64,000 nucleotides of DNA. It comes from Treponema sp. (GTDB lineage: Bacteria > Spirochaetota > Spirochaetia > Treponematales > Treponemataceae). Each line of letters begins with the position of its first letter. Positions within the stretch are counted from its first letter, which is position 1. The stretch is taken from positions 1 to 64,000 of the forward strand of contig JAGBIY010000065.1 in the NCBI GenBank assembly GCA_017934745.1, written 5' to 3'. The notes under the pieces are model-generated. The model did not search any database, was not told the origin of the DNA, and worked only from the letters and a program-made list of their open reading frames with translations. Shown in pieces: positions 34,272-42,329 of this stretch. A program made the position numbers and the translations under genes.

Positions 34272-35540
34272 TTATTCTACCATTGATTTCGCGTCGTGGA
34301 TGTCCTTGTCGGATTCGATGCGCTCGATTTCGGCGTGGAGGAATGAAAGCCACTCGTCTTTCCTGAACACTGGGCAGGTGATGAACACGTCCTTGTCTCC
34401 GCGGCCGCTCATGTTCACGATTATAGCCTTGTCCTTCGGCAGCGTTGGAGCGAGCTTTATCGCCTCGGCTCCGGCGTGCGCACTTTCCAGTGCGAAAAGC
34501 ACGCCCTCGTTCCGCGCGAAAAATTTGACGGCATCCAACGCCTCGGAATCCAAAGCGGAAGTGAACTCGATTCTGCCTGATTTTCCCAAAGCGGCAAGCT
34601 GCGGCCCGATTCCGCAATAGTCGAGGCCGGCGGAGATTGAGCGGGTCGGAAGAGCCTGTCCGTCGTCGTCCAAAAGGAAGCGTGACTTGTAGCCCTGCAT
34701 GATTCCGTCCCTCGAAGCGTTTCCCGTCATCCTCGAAGCGTTCTCGCCCACGCCGGGACCGACTCCACCGGCTTCCACGGCGATGAGCCTTGGCTTTTTC
34801 TCGTCGACGAACGGAGAGAAGAAACCGATTGAGTTCGAGCCGCCTCCGCAGCAGGCTATCAAAGCGGCAACATCGAGATTCCTCTCCGCGGCCTGTCTCT
34901 TCACTTCCTTTCCGATGACGGACTGGAACTCGCGCACGATGTCCGGGAACGGAGCCGGCCCCAGGGCGGAGCCGAGACAGTAGTGGGTCGTGTCGGGATT
35001 GGCCGCCCAGTCGCGCATGGCCTCGTTCACAGCGTCCTTCAAAGTGCGGCTGCCGGACGTGACCGCCTTGACCTTCGCGCCGTACATCTCCATCGTGGCC
35101 ACATTCGGCTGCTGGCGGCGCACATCGACCTCGCCCATGTACACGGTGCAGTCGAGTCCGAGCTTTGCGCAGGCGGCGGCGGTGGCGACACCGTGCTGTC
35201 CGGCTCCAGTCTCGGCGATTATGCGCTTCTTTCCCATGCGCTTTGCCAGAAGACACTGCCCGATTGCGTTGTTTATCTTGTGCGCGCCCGTGTTGGCGAG
35301 CCCCTCAAGTTTTATGTAGATTTGCGCGCCACCGAGCATCTCCGTAGCGGTCTCCGCGAACAAGAGCGGCGTCTCGCGTCCGATGTAGTCCCTCTGAATC
35401 GTCTCAAGCTCCTTCAAGAAGCTTTCGTCCTTCATGGCTTCTCCGAAAGCCACCTCAAGCTCGTCTAGCGGCCGTCTGAGGACCTCCGCCACATATTTTC
35501 CGCCGAATTGATTGAAGAATCCATTGTTGGAATGTGCCAT
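34272..35540 (-). CDS. trpB: Tryptophan synthase beta chain
   Basis: This 422-residue PLP enzyme joins indole and serine. The PLP lysine is in HKINNAIGQ, the glycine-rich phosphate site is ACCGGGSNSIGFF, and AETGAGQHGVATA and GRGDKD complete the family picture (TrpB1 type). AGGAG sits 8 nt before the ATG, and the sequence GGAGAAAAATATGGCA is the same as at trpE. A palindromic candidate operator lies 65 bp upstream at 35605-35630. Confidence 0.97.
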   Translation of the reverse strand: MAHSNNGFFNQFGGKYVAEVLRRPLDELEVAFGEAMKDESFLKELETIQRDYIGRETPLLFAETATEMLGGAQIYIKLEGLANTGAHKINNAIGQCLLAKRMGKKRIIAETGAGQHGVATAAACAKLGLDCTVYMGEVDVRRQQPNVATMEMYGAKVKAVTSGSRTLKDAVNEAMRDWAANPDTTHYCLGSALGPAPFPDIVREFQSVIGKEVKRQAAERNLDVAALIACCGGGSNSIGFFSPFVDEKKPRLIAVEAGGVGPGVGENASRMTGNASRDGIMQGYKSRFLLDDDGQALPTRSISAGLDYCGIGPQLAALGKSGRIEFTSALDSEALDAVKFFARNEGVLFALESAHAGAEAIKLAPTLPKDKAIIVNMSGRGDKDVFITCPVFRKDEWLSFLHAEIERIESDKDIHDAKSMVE

Positions 35541-35586
35541 ATTTTTCTCCTGAATTTTTTCGCTTTTACAGATTTTACAATCGGTA

Positions 35587-35630
35587 ATTCTAATGAATAT
35601 GAGATTTTGTTTCTATGCATAGAAACAAAA
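35587..35630 (-). promoter_or_regulatory. trpB promoter with palindromic candidate operator
   Basis: A perfect 26-bp palindrome (half TTTTGTTTCTATG) spans 35605-35630. On the minus strand a -10 TAGAAT is at 35592-35587, and the matching -35 position (TAGAAA) falls in the right half of the palindrome. A bound protein would therefore block the promoter. The same palindrome (24 bp) precedes trpE. Confidence 0.7.
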
Positions 35631-35683
35631 AAAGCAAAAAAAATTTGCATCCCCAAAAATCCATTCAAAACTTGGAGATGCAA
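35631..35683 (-). terminator. Terminator of the zinc operon
   Basis: On the minus strand TTGCATCTCC pairs with GGGGATGCAA (one mismatch) and is followed by a run of T. It separates the last gene of the zinc operon (ends 35720) from the trpB operator. Confidence 0.8.
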
Positions 35684-35719
35684 CCCATGACAGAAAGCCT
35701 GAAAAACAAGCGAAGGAAA

Positions 35720-36166
35720 TCACCGGCTCCAGTTCTCGGCAACGAGGCACAAGGCCTCTTCCCCGTCGATTTCGAATATCTCAAGTGTGCCGGTCACAGT
35801 CACATACTCGTCCTGCTTCGGGAAATCCGCAGGATACTTCATGGACGAGAGGGGGACAATCGTCATACCGGTCGGACAGCAGCCGGTCAAATCCCAGATG
35901 AGAATCGCGAAAATGCGCTTGTCGTTGTGGACCTCGGTGTAGAACTGTCCGTGGATTTTCATCGTCTTGTTCTTGTATTTCTGGGGCGCAATCATCATGT
36001 CGAAAATGACTCCAGACGCCATGTTGTAGTTCATCTTCGTGAAGTCGAGGGCGACTTTCGAGTCTGGAGAGACCCGCTTCTGCCTATTCACAGAAAAAAA
36101 GTCCTCGGAGAAAAACGAAAACGAAAAAACAAAAAACAGAGAAAGCAGAGCGGGTATCTTCTTCAT
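35720..36166 (-). CDS. Secreted protein of the zinc operon
   Basis: The 148-residue protein has a signal peptide (MKKIPALLSLFFVFSFSFFS) and a small beta-rich domain with a conserved-looking core (WDLTGCCPTGMTIVP and VTVTGTLEIFE) that suggests an OB-like fold. The paired cysteines could bind metal. It follows znuB by 10 bp and ends the operon. I recognise no named family; a role in periplasmic zinc handling is inferred from position. Confidence 0.7.
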   Translation of the reverse strand: MKKIPALLSLFFVFSFSFFSEDFFSVNRQKRVSPDSKVALDFTKMNYNMASGVIFDMMIAPQKYKNKTMKIHGQFYTEVHNDKRIFAILIWDLTGCCPTGMTIVPLSSMKYPADFPKQDEYVTVTGTLEIFEIDGEEALCLVAENWSR

Positions 36167-36176
36167 CAAATCACCT

Positions 36177-37076
36177 TCATTTTTGGAAAATCGAAATCAG
36201 CTTGCAAACCACGAAACAGACAATGTTTATAATGACTATCGTCGAGCCGACCGGAGTTCCAGCGACGATTGAGACGAGGAGTCCCGACGCCGCCCCAAAA
36301 ACCGAGACCGCGCACGCCAAGACCGTAACGCCCTTGAAACTCTTGGACAACATCATAGCAGAAATCGGAGGAAAGATAATCAGGGCGGATATCAAAAGAG
36401 TTCCCACAAGATTCATCGCAAGGACAATGATTACCGCAATCACAGACGCCATGACGATGTTCAAAAGCCGGGTGGGCGTTCCGCAGGCGAAGGCGAAATC
36501 CGGGTCGAACGTTATCGCGAAAATCCTGTTGTAGAAGAAGACGAAGAAGCAGACGACCAGAAGAGAGATTACGACGGAGAGAACCATGTCGACTTTTGTG
36601 AGCGTGAGGATGAGGGTCGAGCCGAAGAGAGTGCTGCACACGTCCCCGGAAAGGTTCGACGGCGGAGAGAAGATGTTCATGACGAAGTAGCCGAGGGCGA
36701 GAGAGCCGACGGAAATCATCGCCACGCTAGCGTCCCCCTTGATTTTGGAGGAGTCGCGGGCGCAGAGGATGAGGATTGCCGCAATGACGGTAATCGGCAG
36801 AACGAACACGATGTCGTTCTCAAAAAGCTTCGAGGGAAACGAGCCTTCACCCGCACTTTTTGAAAGAGACTCGAAGACCACCTTGAATGCGGCCGACACG
36901 GACATCGCGCCGAACGCCACATGGGAAAGTCCGTCGCCGATGTAGGAGAATCGCTTGAGCACAAGCGTCACGCCGAGCATCGACGACGAAAGGGCAATCG
37001 CCACGCCGGCGAGGAAAGCGTACTGCACGAACGGAAAAGAAAAATACATGGCGACCGTATCAATCATCTCTGTCAT
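36177..37076 (-). CDS. znuB: Zinc ABC transporter permease ZnuB
   Basis: This 299-residue inner-membrane permease has eight or so helices and the family marks GDGLSHVAFGAM and GTLLISALIIFPPISAMM. The start at 37076 overlaps the znuC stop (ATGA) and has GGGAGG upstream. ABC-3 family permeases carry Zn or Mn; the Zur gene and COG0523 gene in the same operon argue for zinc. Confidence 0.92.
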   Translation of the reverse strand: MTEMIDTVAMYFSFPFVQYAFLAGVAIALSSSMLGVTLVLKRFSYIGDGLSHVAFGAMSVSAAFKVVFESLSKSAGEGSFPSKLFENDIVFVLPITVIAAILILCARDSSKIKGDASVAMISVGSLALGYFVMNIFSPPSNLSGDVCSTLFGSTLILTLTKVDMVLSVVISLLVVCFFVFFYNRIFAITFDPDFAFACGTPTRLLNIVMASVIAVIIVLAMNLVGTLLISALIIFPPISAMMLSKSFKGVTVLACAVSVFGAASGLLVSIVAGTPVGSTIVIINIVCFVVCKLISIFQK

Positions 37077-37720
37077 TTCAAGACCTCCCAACTTCTTTTT
37101 CCGAGTTTCAGGACGCGGCTTCCGTATTTCGAGGCGGCCTCAAGGTCGTGGCTTATCGTTATGACGGTCATGCCCTCCTTGTTCAGTTCGTAGACGAGTC
37201 CGTACATTATCTCCGTAATTTCAGCGTCGAAGCCCTTTGCAGGCTCGTCGAGCACGAGCACGGAAGAGGCGGCGCAGAGAGTCCTTGCAAGAAGCACCCT
37301 CTGCTGCTGACCGCCGGAAAGTTCTTTGAAAGCCCTCTTTGCGAAATCCTGGATTCCGAGCCGGGCGAGATTCGACATCGCCAAATCCCTGTCGCTCTTT
37401 CTGTAGAACGGAAAGAGACCGAGATTCGACTGGCAACCCGAAAGCACGATTTCCCAGACGGTGGCCGGAAACGTCTTCTGAATCTCGCTTGTCTGGGGAA
37501 GGTAGCCGACACTCTTTCTGTTCCACTCCGGGGAATATTCGATGGTTCCGCCCAGCGGCTTTATGAAGCCAAGCATTGTCTTCATCAAAGTGGACTTTCC
37601 GCTGCCGTTCTCACCAATCATGAAAAAGTAGTCGCCCTTCTCCACCGAGAAATCCAAATTTTCCTGTACGATTTTAGAACCGTACCCAACGCAAAGATTT
37701 TTGCATTCCAAAAGAGCCAT
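37073..37720 (-). CDS. znuC: Zinc ABC transporter ATPase ZnuC
   Basis: The 215-residue ATPase has Walker A GENGSGKST, the Q loop in YLPQTSEIQ, the signature ELSGGQQQR, Walker B VLVLDEPAKGFD and the switch ISHDL. It overlaps znuB by 4 bp and lies 18 bp after znuA, so the three transporter parts are translated together. Confidence 0.94.
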   Translation of the reverse strand: MALLECKNLCVGYGSKIVQENLDFSVEKGDYFFMIGENGSGKSTLMKTMLGFIKPLGGTIEYSPEWNRKSVGYLPQTSEIQKTFPATVWEIVLSGCQSNLGLFPFYRKSDRDLAMSNLARLGIQDFAKRAFKELSGGQQQRVLLARTLCAASSVLVLDEPAKGFDAEITEIMYGLVYELNKEGMTVITISHDLEAASKYGSRVLKLGKRSWEVLK

Positions 37721-37738
37721 TGTTCTTCCTTAGATTTT

Positions 37739-38713
37739 TTAGTTGAGGGCCGTCTTTAGGACCTCTATGTTCTTCTCCATAGCGGAAAGGTAATTCCTTC
37801 CAGCCTTGATTTCCTTTTTGGTGATGGACTGGAGAGAATCCATCTCCAAGATTTTCTGGTTCTTGGATTTCGTGTTCGAAACGACGGTCTTGGCGATTTT
37901 TTTGTCGCTCTTCTCGATTGTGAGGACAGCGTTCAAGCCAAGCTCGTCGACTTTCTTCGAGAGGAACACCACAGTCTCGAAACTCGCCTCCGACTCAGCG
38001 CTGCAGCCTACGAAAGCCGCGAAATACTCAAGGCCGTAGTCGTCCGTGAAATAGCGGAACGGATAGCGGTCGCCGAAGAGGACTGTCTTTTTCGCAGCCG
38101 AAGCGGCAATTTTAGAAGCCTTCTCGTCGAGCGCGGAAAGTTTTTTGGCATAGGCGGAAGCGTTGCTCTTGTAGACAGCCGCGTTCGCAGAGTCGAGAGC
38201 CTGAATTTTCTCGGAGAGGACGCCCGTCAGGACTGCGGCATTCCTGAGCGAAAGCCAGACGTGCTCGTCGTACTCGACCTCATGCTCATCGTGCTCGCCA
38301 TGTTCATGCTCGTCGTGGTCGTGGTCGTCTTCAGCCTGCATTCCCTCCACGACTTCCTCTTCCTTCACCTTGTCGCCGAGAACCTCCATCATGTTGACGA
38401 CGACCATGCTCTTGTTCCTCGCATTGGAGACAGCCTTCTCGACCCACTCGTCGCTCTCGCCTCCGACATACACTAGCATGTCGCACTTGGAGACCTTCGC
38501 CAAATCCTTCACGGAAGGCTGGTAGCTGTGCAGGTCGGTTCCGTTGTCCTGGAGCAGCGAGACATCGAATTTCGAGGCGTTTCCGCCAAGGATGTTCAAC
38601 ACCCAGTCGTATCCGGGGAAAGTCACGCAGACAATCGATTTTTTAGCGGCAAAGGAAAGACTTGCCGCTGACAAAAGCAAAATGCACAAAACTGATTTGA
38701 CTATATTCTTCAT
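37739..38713 (-). CDS. znuA: Zinc-binding periplasmic protein ZnuA
   Basis: The 324-residue binding protein has a signal peptide (ending SLSFAA) and the cluster 9 metal-site residues: the first His in DLHSYQPS, the second in DEHVWLSLRN, and later conserved acidic residues in GDRYPFRYF. Between them is a charged loop with many His (DDHDHDEHEHGEHDEHE), typical of zinc rather than manganese binders. ATG 38713 is chosen because GGAG lies 9 nt upstream; the ATG at 38728 overlaps it. Confidence 0.94.
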   Translation of the reverse strand: MKNIVKSVLCILLLSAASLSFAAKKSIVCVTFPGYDWVLNILGGNASKFDVSLLQDNGTDLHSYQPSVKDLAKVSKCDMLVYVGGESDEWVEKAVSNARNKSMVVVNMMEVLGDKVKEEEVVEGMQAEDDHDHDEHEHGEHDEHEVEYDEHVWLSLRNAAVLTGVLSEKIQALDSANAAVYKSNASAYAKKLSALDEKASKIAASAAKKTVLFGDRYPFRYFTDDYGLEYFAAFVGCSAESEASFETVVFLSKKVDELGLNAVLTIEKSDKKIAKTVVSNTKSKNQKILEMDSLQSITKKEIKAGRNYLSAMEKNIEVLKTALN

Positions 38714-38740
38714 TTTTTCATTCTCCATAATAAATAATTT

Positions 38741-39850
38741 TCACGCGAGGCACTGTTCCAGTCTTGAAACGATTTTTGCCTTGTTGTAGTTCTTGCCGAT
38801 GAAGACAATCTGGTTGACTCTGTCGCCGTATTCGGGGTCCCACGAATTCCTGAGTTCCTCGTCGCCCTCAAGGCACTCCTTCTGCGTCTTCTCGTCCAAG
38901 GCCGCGACCCAGTAGGCGACCGCCATCACGGAAGAATTGCGCCCGGCCTGCTCGAACAAAAGCACGTCCTGCGGCCTGTCCTTGAACCAGACATAGCCCT
39001 TCGCGCGGATAAGCTCCTTCGGGAAGTCCTCGTTGATGAACTCCATGAACTTTTTCTGGTCGAACGGCTTCTTGTACTCGTAGGCGAAACTGCTGATTCC
39101 GTACTCGTCCGTGAAGCCACGGTTCTTGTCGGAAAGGGAATTTATGGCCTTCTGTATGGCGGAAGAAGAATCGACCATCTCGTAGTTGAACTTCTGCGTC
39201 GAAGTGATTCTTCCGATGTCGACTTTTCCGTTCGAAGTCTTGATGATTTCGGCTTTCGGCTGGAAGTCGCGGATGATTTTCACGACCTGGGCAATTTTTT
39301 CTTCGTCGAGCAAATCCACCTTGTTCAGGACAATCGTGTTACAGAATTCAATCTGGTCCACGATGAGCGTCGTTATGTCGTTGGAAGCGAGGTTGTTCTC
39401 GTCCTTCTCGTCGTAGTTCTGCAAATCCGTCATGAATTCGCGGTAGATTCTGTCCGCGTCCACGACCGTCACGATGTTGGAGAGGTAGACGTTCGTCTCC
39501 GGGTTGTCGTCCTCGAACGCGAGGAACGAAGCCGCGATGGCTCCCGGGTCGCTTATGCCCGAAGCCTCCACGAACACAGTCTCAATCGAGTCGTCCGCGG
39601 AAATCTCCTCCACCTGCTTAATGAATTCTTCCCTGAGAGTGCAGCAGATGCAGCCGTTCTGCATCTCGTACATCTTGCTCTCGGCCACGGCAGAACCGTT
39701 CTTCTTTATTATCGCCGCGTCGATGTTGATGCTGCCCATGTCGTTCACGATGAGGGCGACGCGCCTTTCCTCCTGACGCAGGATTTCGTTCAAGAGAGTC
39801 GTCTTTCCCGACCCCAGATAGCCTGTTATGAGTGTCACCGGCTTTTTCAT
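38741..39850 (-). CDS. COG0523 GTPase (ZigA/ZagA/CobW family)
   Basis: The 369-residue G3E-family GTPase has Walker A GYLGSGKTTLL, the metal motif GCICCTL (CxCC), a switch-region glutamate (EASGISDP) and the base motif LNKVDLLD. Proteins of this kind induced by Zur act as zinc metallochaperones when zinc is short. The gene lies between the small membrane protein and znuA in the zinc operon. A GGA-rich ribosome site precedes the ATG. Cobalt or nitrile-hydratase roles known for sister groups are unlikely here. Confidence 0.9.
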   Translation of the reverse strand: MKKPVTLITGYLGSGKTTLLNEILRQEERRVALIVNDMGSINIDAAIIKKNGSAVAESKMYEMQNGCICCTLREEFIKQVEEISADDSIETVFVEASGISDPGAIAASFLAFEDDNPETNVYLSNIVTVVDADRIYREFMTDLQNYDEKDENNLASNDITTLIVDQIEFCNTIVLNKVDLLDEEKIAQVVKIIRDFQPKAEIIKTSNGKVDIGRITSTQKFNYEMVDSSSAIQKAINSLSDKNRGFTDEYGISSFAYEYKKPFDQKKFMEFINEDFPKELIRAKGYVWFKDRPQDVLLFEQAGRNSSVMAVAYWVAALDEKTQKECLEGDEELRNSWDPEYGDRVNQIVFIGKNYNKAKIVSRLEQCLA

Positions 39851-39929
39851 TCTCTTTTTCCTTTTTTGTTTTTTTGATTGAACAATGATTGAATAGAATT
39901 TTTACAAAATAGAATTGAGGAAATGAAAA

Positions 39930-40229
39930 CTAATCGTTGAGCCGAATTTTTTGGGTTATCAATGTGCTTGTATCGAAAACTTCCGTCCGAGACAGGTGAA
40001 AATCTGCTTTTTTCCAGCCATGAAAAGCGGCGAATGCATGGAAAGCGGCGAATGCGAGCGCGAGAAGCTTGAGGTTCTGCTCGCAAATCTGCACGGCCAG
40101 GCAGACAGGACAATCCCCGCCGGAAATTTCATGCCGGCAATAGTGGTGAAGCTCGTGGGCGACGAGGACAGAGGAAGCGAAAGTGAAGAGCAAAACGACG
40201 ACGGCGAACGCTTTTTTAAATTTGTTCAT
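39930..40229 (-). CDS. Small His/Cys-rich membrane protein of the zinc operon
   Basis: The 99-residue product starts with a hydrophobic segment (AFAVVVLLFTFASSVLVA) followed by a metal-ligand-rich stretch HELHHYCRHEISGGDCPVC, then a second hydrophobic segment of Ala and Phe. It overlaps the Zur gene by ATGA. The His and Cys cluster on one side of the membrane suggests zinc binding. I do not know a characterised relative; similar small proteins are seen near zinc uptake genes in other anaerobes. Confidence 0.75.
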   Translation of the reverse strand: MNKFKKAFAVVVLLFTFASSVLVAHELHHYCRHEISGGDCPVCLAVQICEQNLKLLALAFAAFHAFAAFHGWKKADFHLSRTEVFDTSTLITQKIRLND

Positions 40230-40645
40230 TTTTGAGTTTGAGTTCTGCATTTCTGGCAAATCCCGTTCAAAGAGGAAAGGTTCAAGTTTATCTGCAAACC
40301 CAAATCCTCCGAAAGCGACTTGAGATACTCGGATGTCCTCTCGTCCGAAAGATGGATGACCGAGCCGCACTTACAGCACTGGAAGTGGATGTGCTCCGCG
40401 CAGTGGTTCTCCTCCTCCGCGTTCTGGTACACGAACGAATCCGAAATCATCGACTTGTACTTGATGAGCCGTCCGCTCTCCGTCATCTTCTCAAGATTCC
40501 TGTACACTGTCGTCTTGTTCACATCCACACCGTTCTCCTTCAAGAACGCGGACAATTCCCCGGCCGTGAATCCATGCTCCATCTTGGACCGGATGAACTG
40601 AGAAATCAAATCTGTCGTCTTCGTGTGGTATGACTTTTGCAACAT
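40226..40645 (-). CDS. zur: Fur-family zinc uptake regulator
   Basis: The 139-residue regulator has a winged helix (VDVNKTTVYRNLEKM) and the metal region EHIHFQCCKCG with a C-terminal GICQKC, which gives the two CxxC pairs of the structural zinc site found in Fur, Zur and PerR. Operon content (ZnuABC, COG0523) identifies it as Zur by inference. Its ATG lies inside an inverted repeat TTGCAAC-CATG-TTGCAA and only 6 nt after the -10 box, so the message is probably leaderless and self-repressed. Confidence 0.9.
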   Translation of the reverse strand: MLQKSYHTKTTDLISQFIRSKMEHGFTAGELSAFLKENGVDVNKTTVYRNLEKMTESGRLIKYKSMISDSFVYQNAEEENHCAEHIHFQCCKCGSVIHLSDERTSEYLKSLSEDLGLQINLNLSSLNGICQKCRTQTQK

Positions 40646-40680
40646 GGTTGCAATTTACAGGATAAAACCGTTTTGGTCAA
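40637..40680 (-). promoter_or_regulatory. Zinc operon promoter with candidate Zur operator
   Basis: On the minus strand TTGACC (40680-40675), a 17-bp spacer and TAAATT (40657-40652) end 6 nt before the zur ATG. The inverted repeat TTGCAACATGGTTGCAA (plus strand, 40637-40653) covers the -10 edge, the start point and the start codon. Zur binding here is inferred. Confidence 0.65.
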
Positions 40681-40692
40681 GGTCTTGGCGAC

Positions 40693-40740
40693 GCTGCGGC
40701 CAACCGGCATTTTCCTAGGACACACTCGGACGAAGGCAGC
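40693..40740 (-). repeat. About 50-bp structured repeat, fourth copy
   Basis: On the minus strand it runs from GCTGCC to GCAGC with the core GTGTGTCCTAGG, like the three units at 19861-20062. Its arms pair (GCTGC/GCAGC). It lacks the GAGAAT hairpin. Bases of the unit form the final codons and TAG stop of the MATE gene. Confidence 0.8.
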
Positions 40741-42103
40741 GTTCCCTGGCCGCGAATACGACCGACACAACAAACGCCAGAGCGTCCGCCACGCAGCCTG
40801 CGAAAAGAAGCCCCTCCAGACCGAACAGGGCGGGAAGGACGATAATCAGCGGAAGGAGGAAGAGAATCTGCCTCGTCAAGGCGAGGAAAAGCCCAATCTT
40901 CGGCTTTCCGATTGCGGAGAAGAAGGTCGAGGTGAGCGGCTGGACGTTGTTCAAGAAAGTGCAGAACATGTAGATTCTGATGTACTTCACCGCGAACTCC
41001 GTGTACAGCGGAGAGGAGCCTTTTCCGAACAGGGAGATTATCTCGGAGGGAAAAATGAAGAAGACAAGGAAAGCGCAGATTGAAAAGACTGTGCCCGCGT
41101 TTCTCGCCTTAGTGAACGCGTCGCGCGTCCGAGCATAGTTCCTGGCTCCGTAGTTGAACGACGCAATCGGCTGCAGCGCGTGCGAGAGGCCTATGCAGAC
41201 CGAGAAGTAGAGCTGGGAAAGCTTCATGGAGATTCCCACGACGGCGATCGGAATCTCCACGCCGTAGACGGAGAGCGCGCCGTAGTGCTTCAAGGTGTTG
41301 TTGGTGACGATTTGCACGAGCATCATGGCGATTTGGTTGAAGCCCTGGCTCATTCCGAGGTTCATTATCCTCGCGACGCATCTCAAATTCGGGACGAAAT
41401 CGGAAACGGAAAGCTTCACCGTCCTGAACCTCGCCAAATGGAAGACCGCTATCGAGGCGGAAAGAACCTGTCCGATTACAGTCGCCAAAGCCGCCCCCTT
41501 CATGCCCCAGCCGAAGCCGATTACGAAAAGCGCGTCCAGAGCCGTGTTCACGATTGCGCCCGAAAGATTGCAGAGCATGGCGACGAGCGGTTTTCCATCA
41601 GCGCGAATCAGGTGCCCGCCAGTGACGGAGATTATGAGGAAAGGAAAGCCGACAGCCGTCACCCTCGTGTATTCGAAGGCGAATGGAAGAATCTTTTCGG
41701 AAGCTCCGAAGAGGAAAATCAGATTCTCAAGGAAAAGCTCAGTCACGACGGATATGCAGATTCCGACGAGAAAAGCCGTGGAGAAAGCGTTTCCGACGAA
41801 CCGTGGGGCGGCGTCCTTTTTTCCGGCGCCCATCGACAGATTGAAAGCCGCGGCTCCGCCAATCCCGAAGAAGAGCGAAGTCGAAGTGCACAGTGTCGAA
41901 AGCGGAAAGGCGATGTTCGTGGCGGCGTTTCCAAGCTCCCCAACGTAGTTCCCGATGAAAATCTGGTCGACGATGTTGTACAAGGCGCCGACGAGCATCG
42001 CTATTATCGACGGCACCGCGAATTTCACGAGAAGCGAATCCACAGGAGCCGAGCCGAGCGGATTTTCGGTGGCGGAAGCGTTTTCTTTTTCCATTTTCTT
42101 CAT
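40715..42103 (-). CDS. MATE-family efflux transporter
   Basis: This 462-residue protein has twelve helices in two related halves (PSIIAMLVGALYNIVDQIFI starts the first; the second begins near residue 240 with MNLGMSQGFNQIAMM). It resembles the NorM/DinF/MepA-like exporters that remove drugs or metabolites using ion gradients. The start at 42103 follows GAGGAC. The last residues (CLRPSVS) and the stop are encoded by a structured repeat, so the tail was added or replaced when the repeat arrived. Substrate unknown. Confidence 0.9.
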   Translation of the reverse strand: MKKMEKENASATENPLGSAPVDSLLVKFAVPSIIAMLVGALYNIVDQIFIGNYVGELGNAATNIAFPLSTLCTSTSLFFGIGGAAAFNLSMGAGKKDAAPRFVGNAFSTAFLVGICISVVTELFLENLIFLFGASEKILPFAFEYTRVTAVGFPFLIISVTGGHLIRADGKPLVAMLCNLSGAIVNTALDALFVIGFGWGMKGAALATVIGQVLSASIAVFHLARFRTVKLSVSDFVPNLRCVARIMNLGMSQGFNQIAMMLVQIVTNNTLKHYGALSVYGVEIPIAVVGISMKLSQLYFSVCIGLSHALQPIASFNYGARNYARTRDAFTKARNAGTVFSICAFLVFFIFPSEIISLFGKGSSPLYTEFAVKYIRIYMFCTFLNNVQPLTSTFFSAIGKPKIGLFLALTRQILFLLPLIIVLPALFGLEGLLFAGCVADALAFVVSVVFAARERCLRPSVS

Positions 42104-42128
42104 TTGTCCTCTTTTTTTTCGAGTCATA

Positions 42129-42329
42129 TCATTCACCACTTTTTATTTCAGCGATTATCTTTTCCGCGTTTTCCTTTTGTTTGTAAAAGTCAGCAAGTGT
42201 CGATTTGTTTTCGCTGTAGCGCATGAAATCCAATTCCTTTGTCCGCTCTACCAAAAGATGCGTAAAAAATTGTTCCCAGCTGAAAAATTTATTTTCTATC
42301 TTAAAATCCTGAAAAGGACGCAGATACAA
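42129..42329 (-). CDS. Possible small protein overlapping the DUF4869 gene
   Basis: A 66-codon frame starts at a TTG inside the end of the DUF4869 gene and encodes a charged, helical peptide (LVERTKELDFMRYSENKSTL, KQKENAEKIIAEIKSGE). The overlap of 29 bp could give translational coupling. Base composition is AT-rich like its neighbour. No family is recognised and the start is weak, so it may be real or the trace of a frameshifted longer gene. Confidence 0.4.
   Translation of the reverse strand: MYLRPFQDFKIENKFFSWEQFFTHLLVERTKELDFMRYSENKSTLADFYKQKENAEKIIAEIKSGE

Noticed and set aside
35595..35690. Short peptides MHRNKK/MHRNKN before trpB and trpE as trp leader peptides
   Set aside because: They run away from the trp genes on the plus strand, contain no Trp codon cluster, and arise from the ATG within the palindrome.
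42301..42329. DUF4869 gene as a frameshifted longer protein
   Set aside because: Its length and final motif fit the family as I know it, so the stop seems natural; kept only as an alternative for the small overlapping frame.
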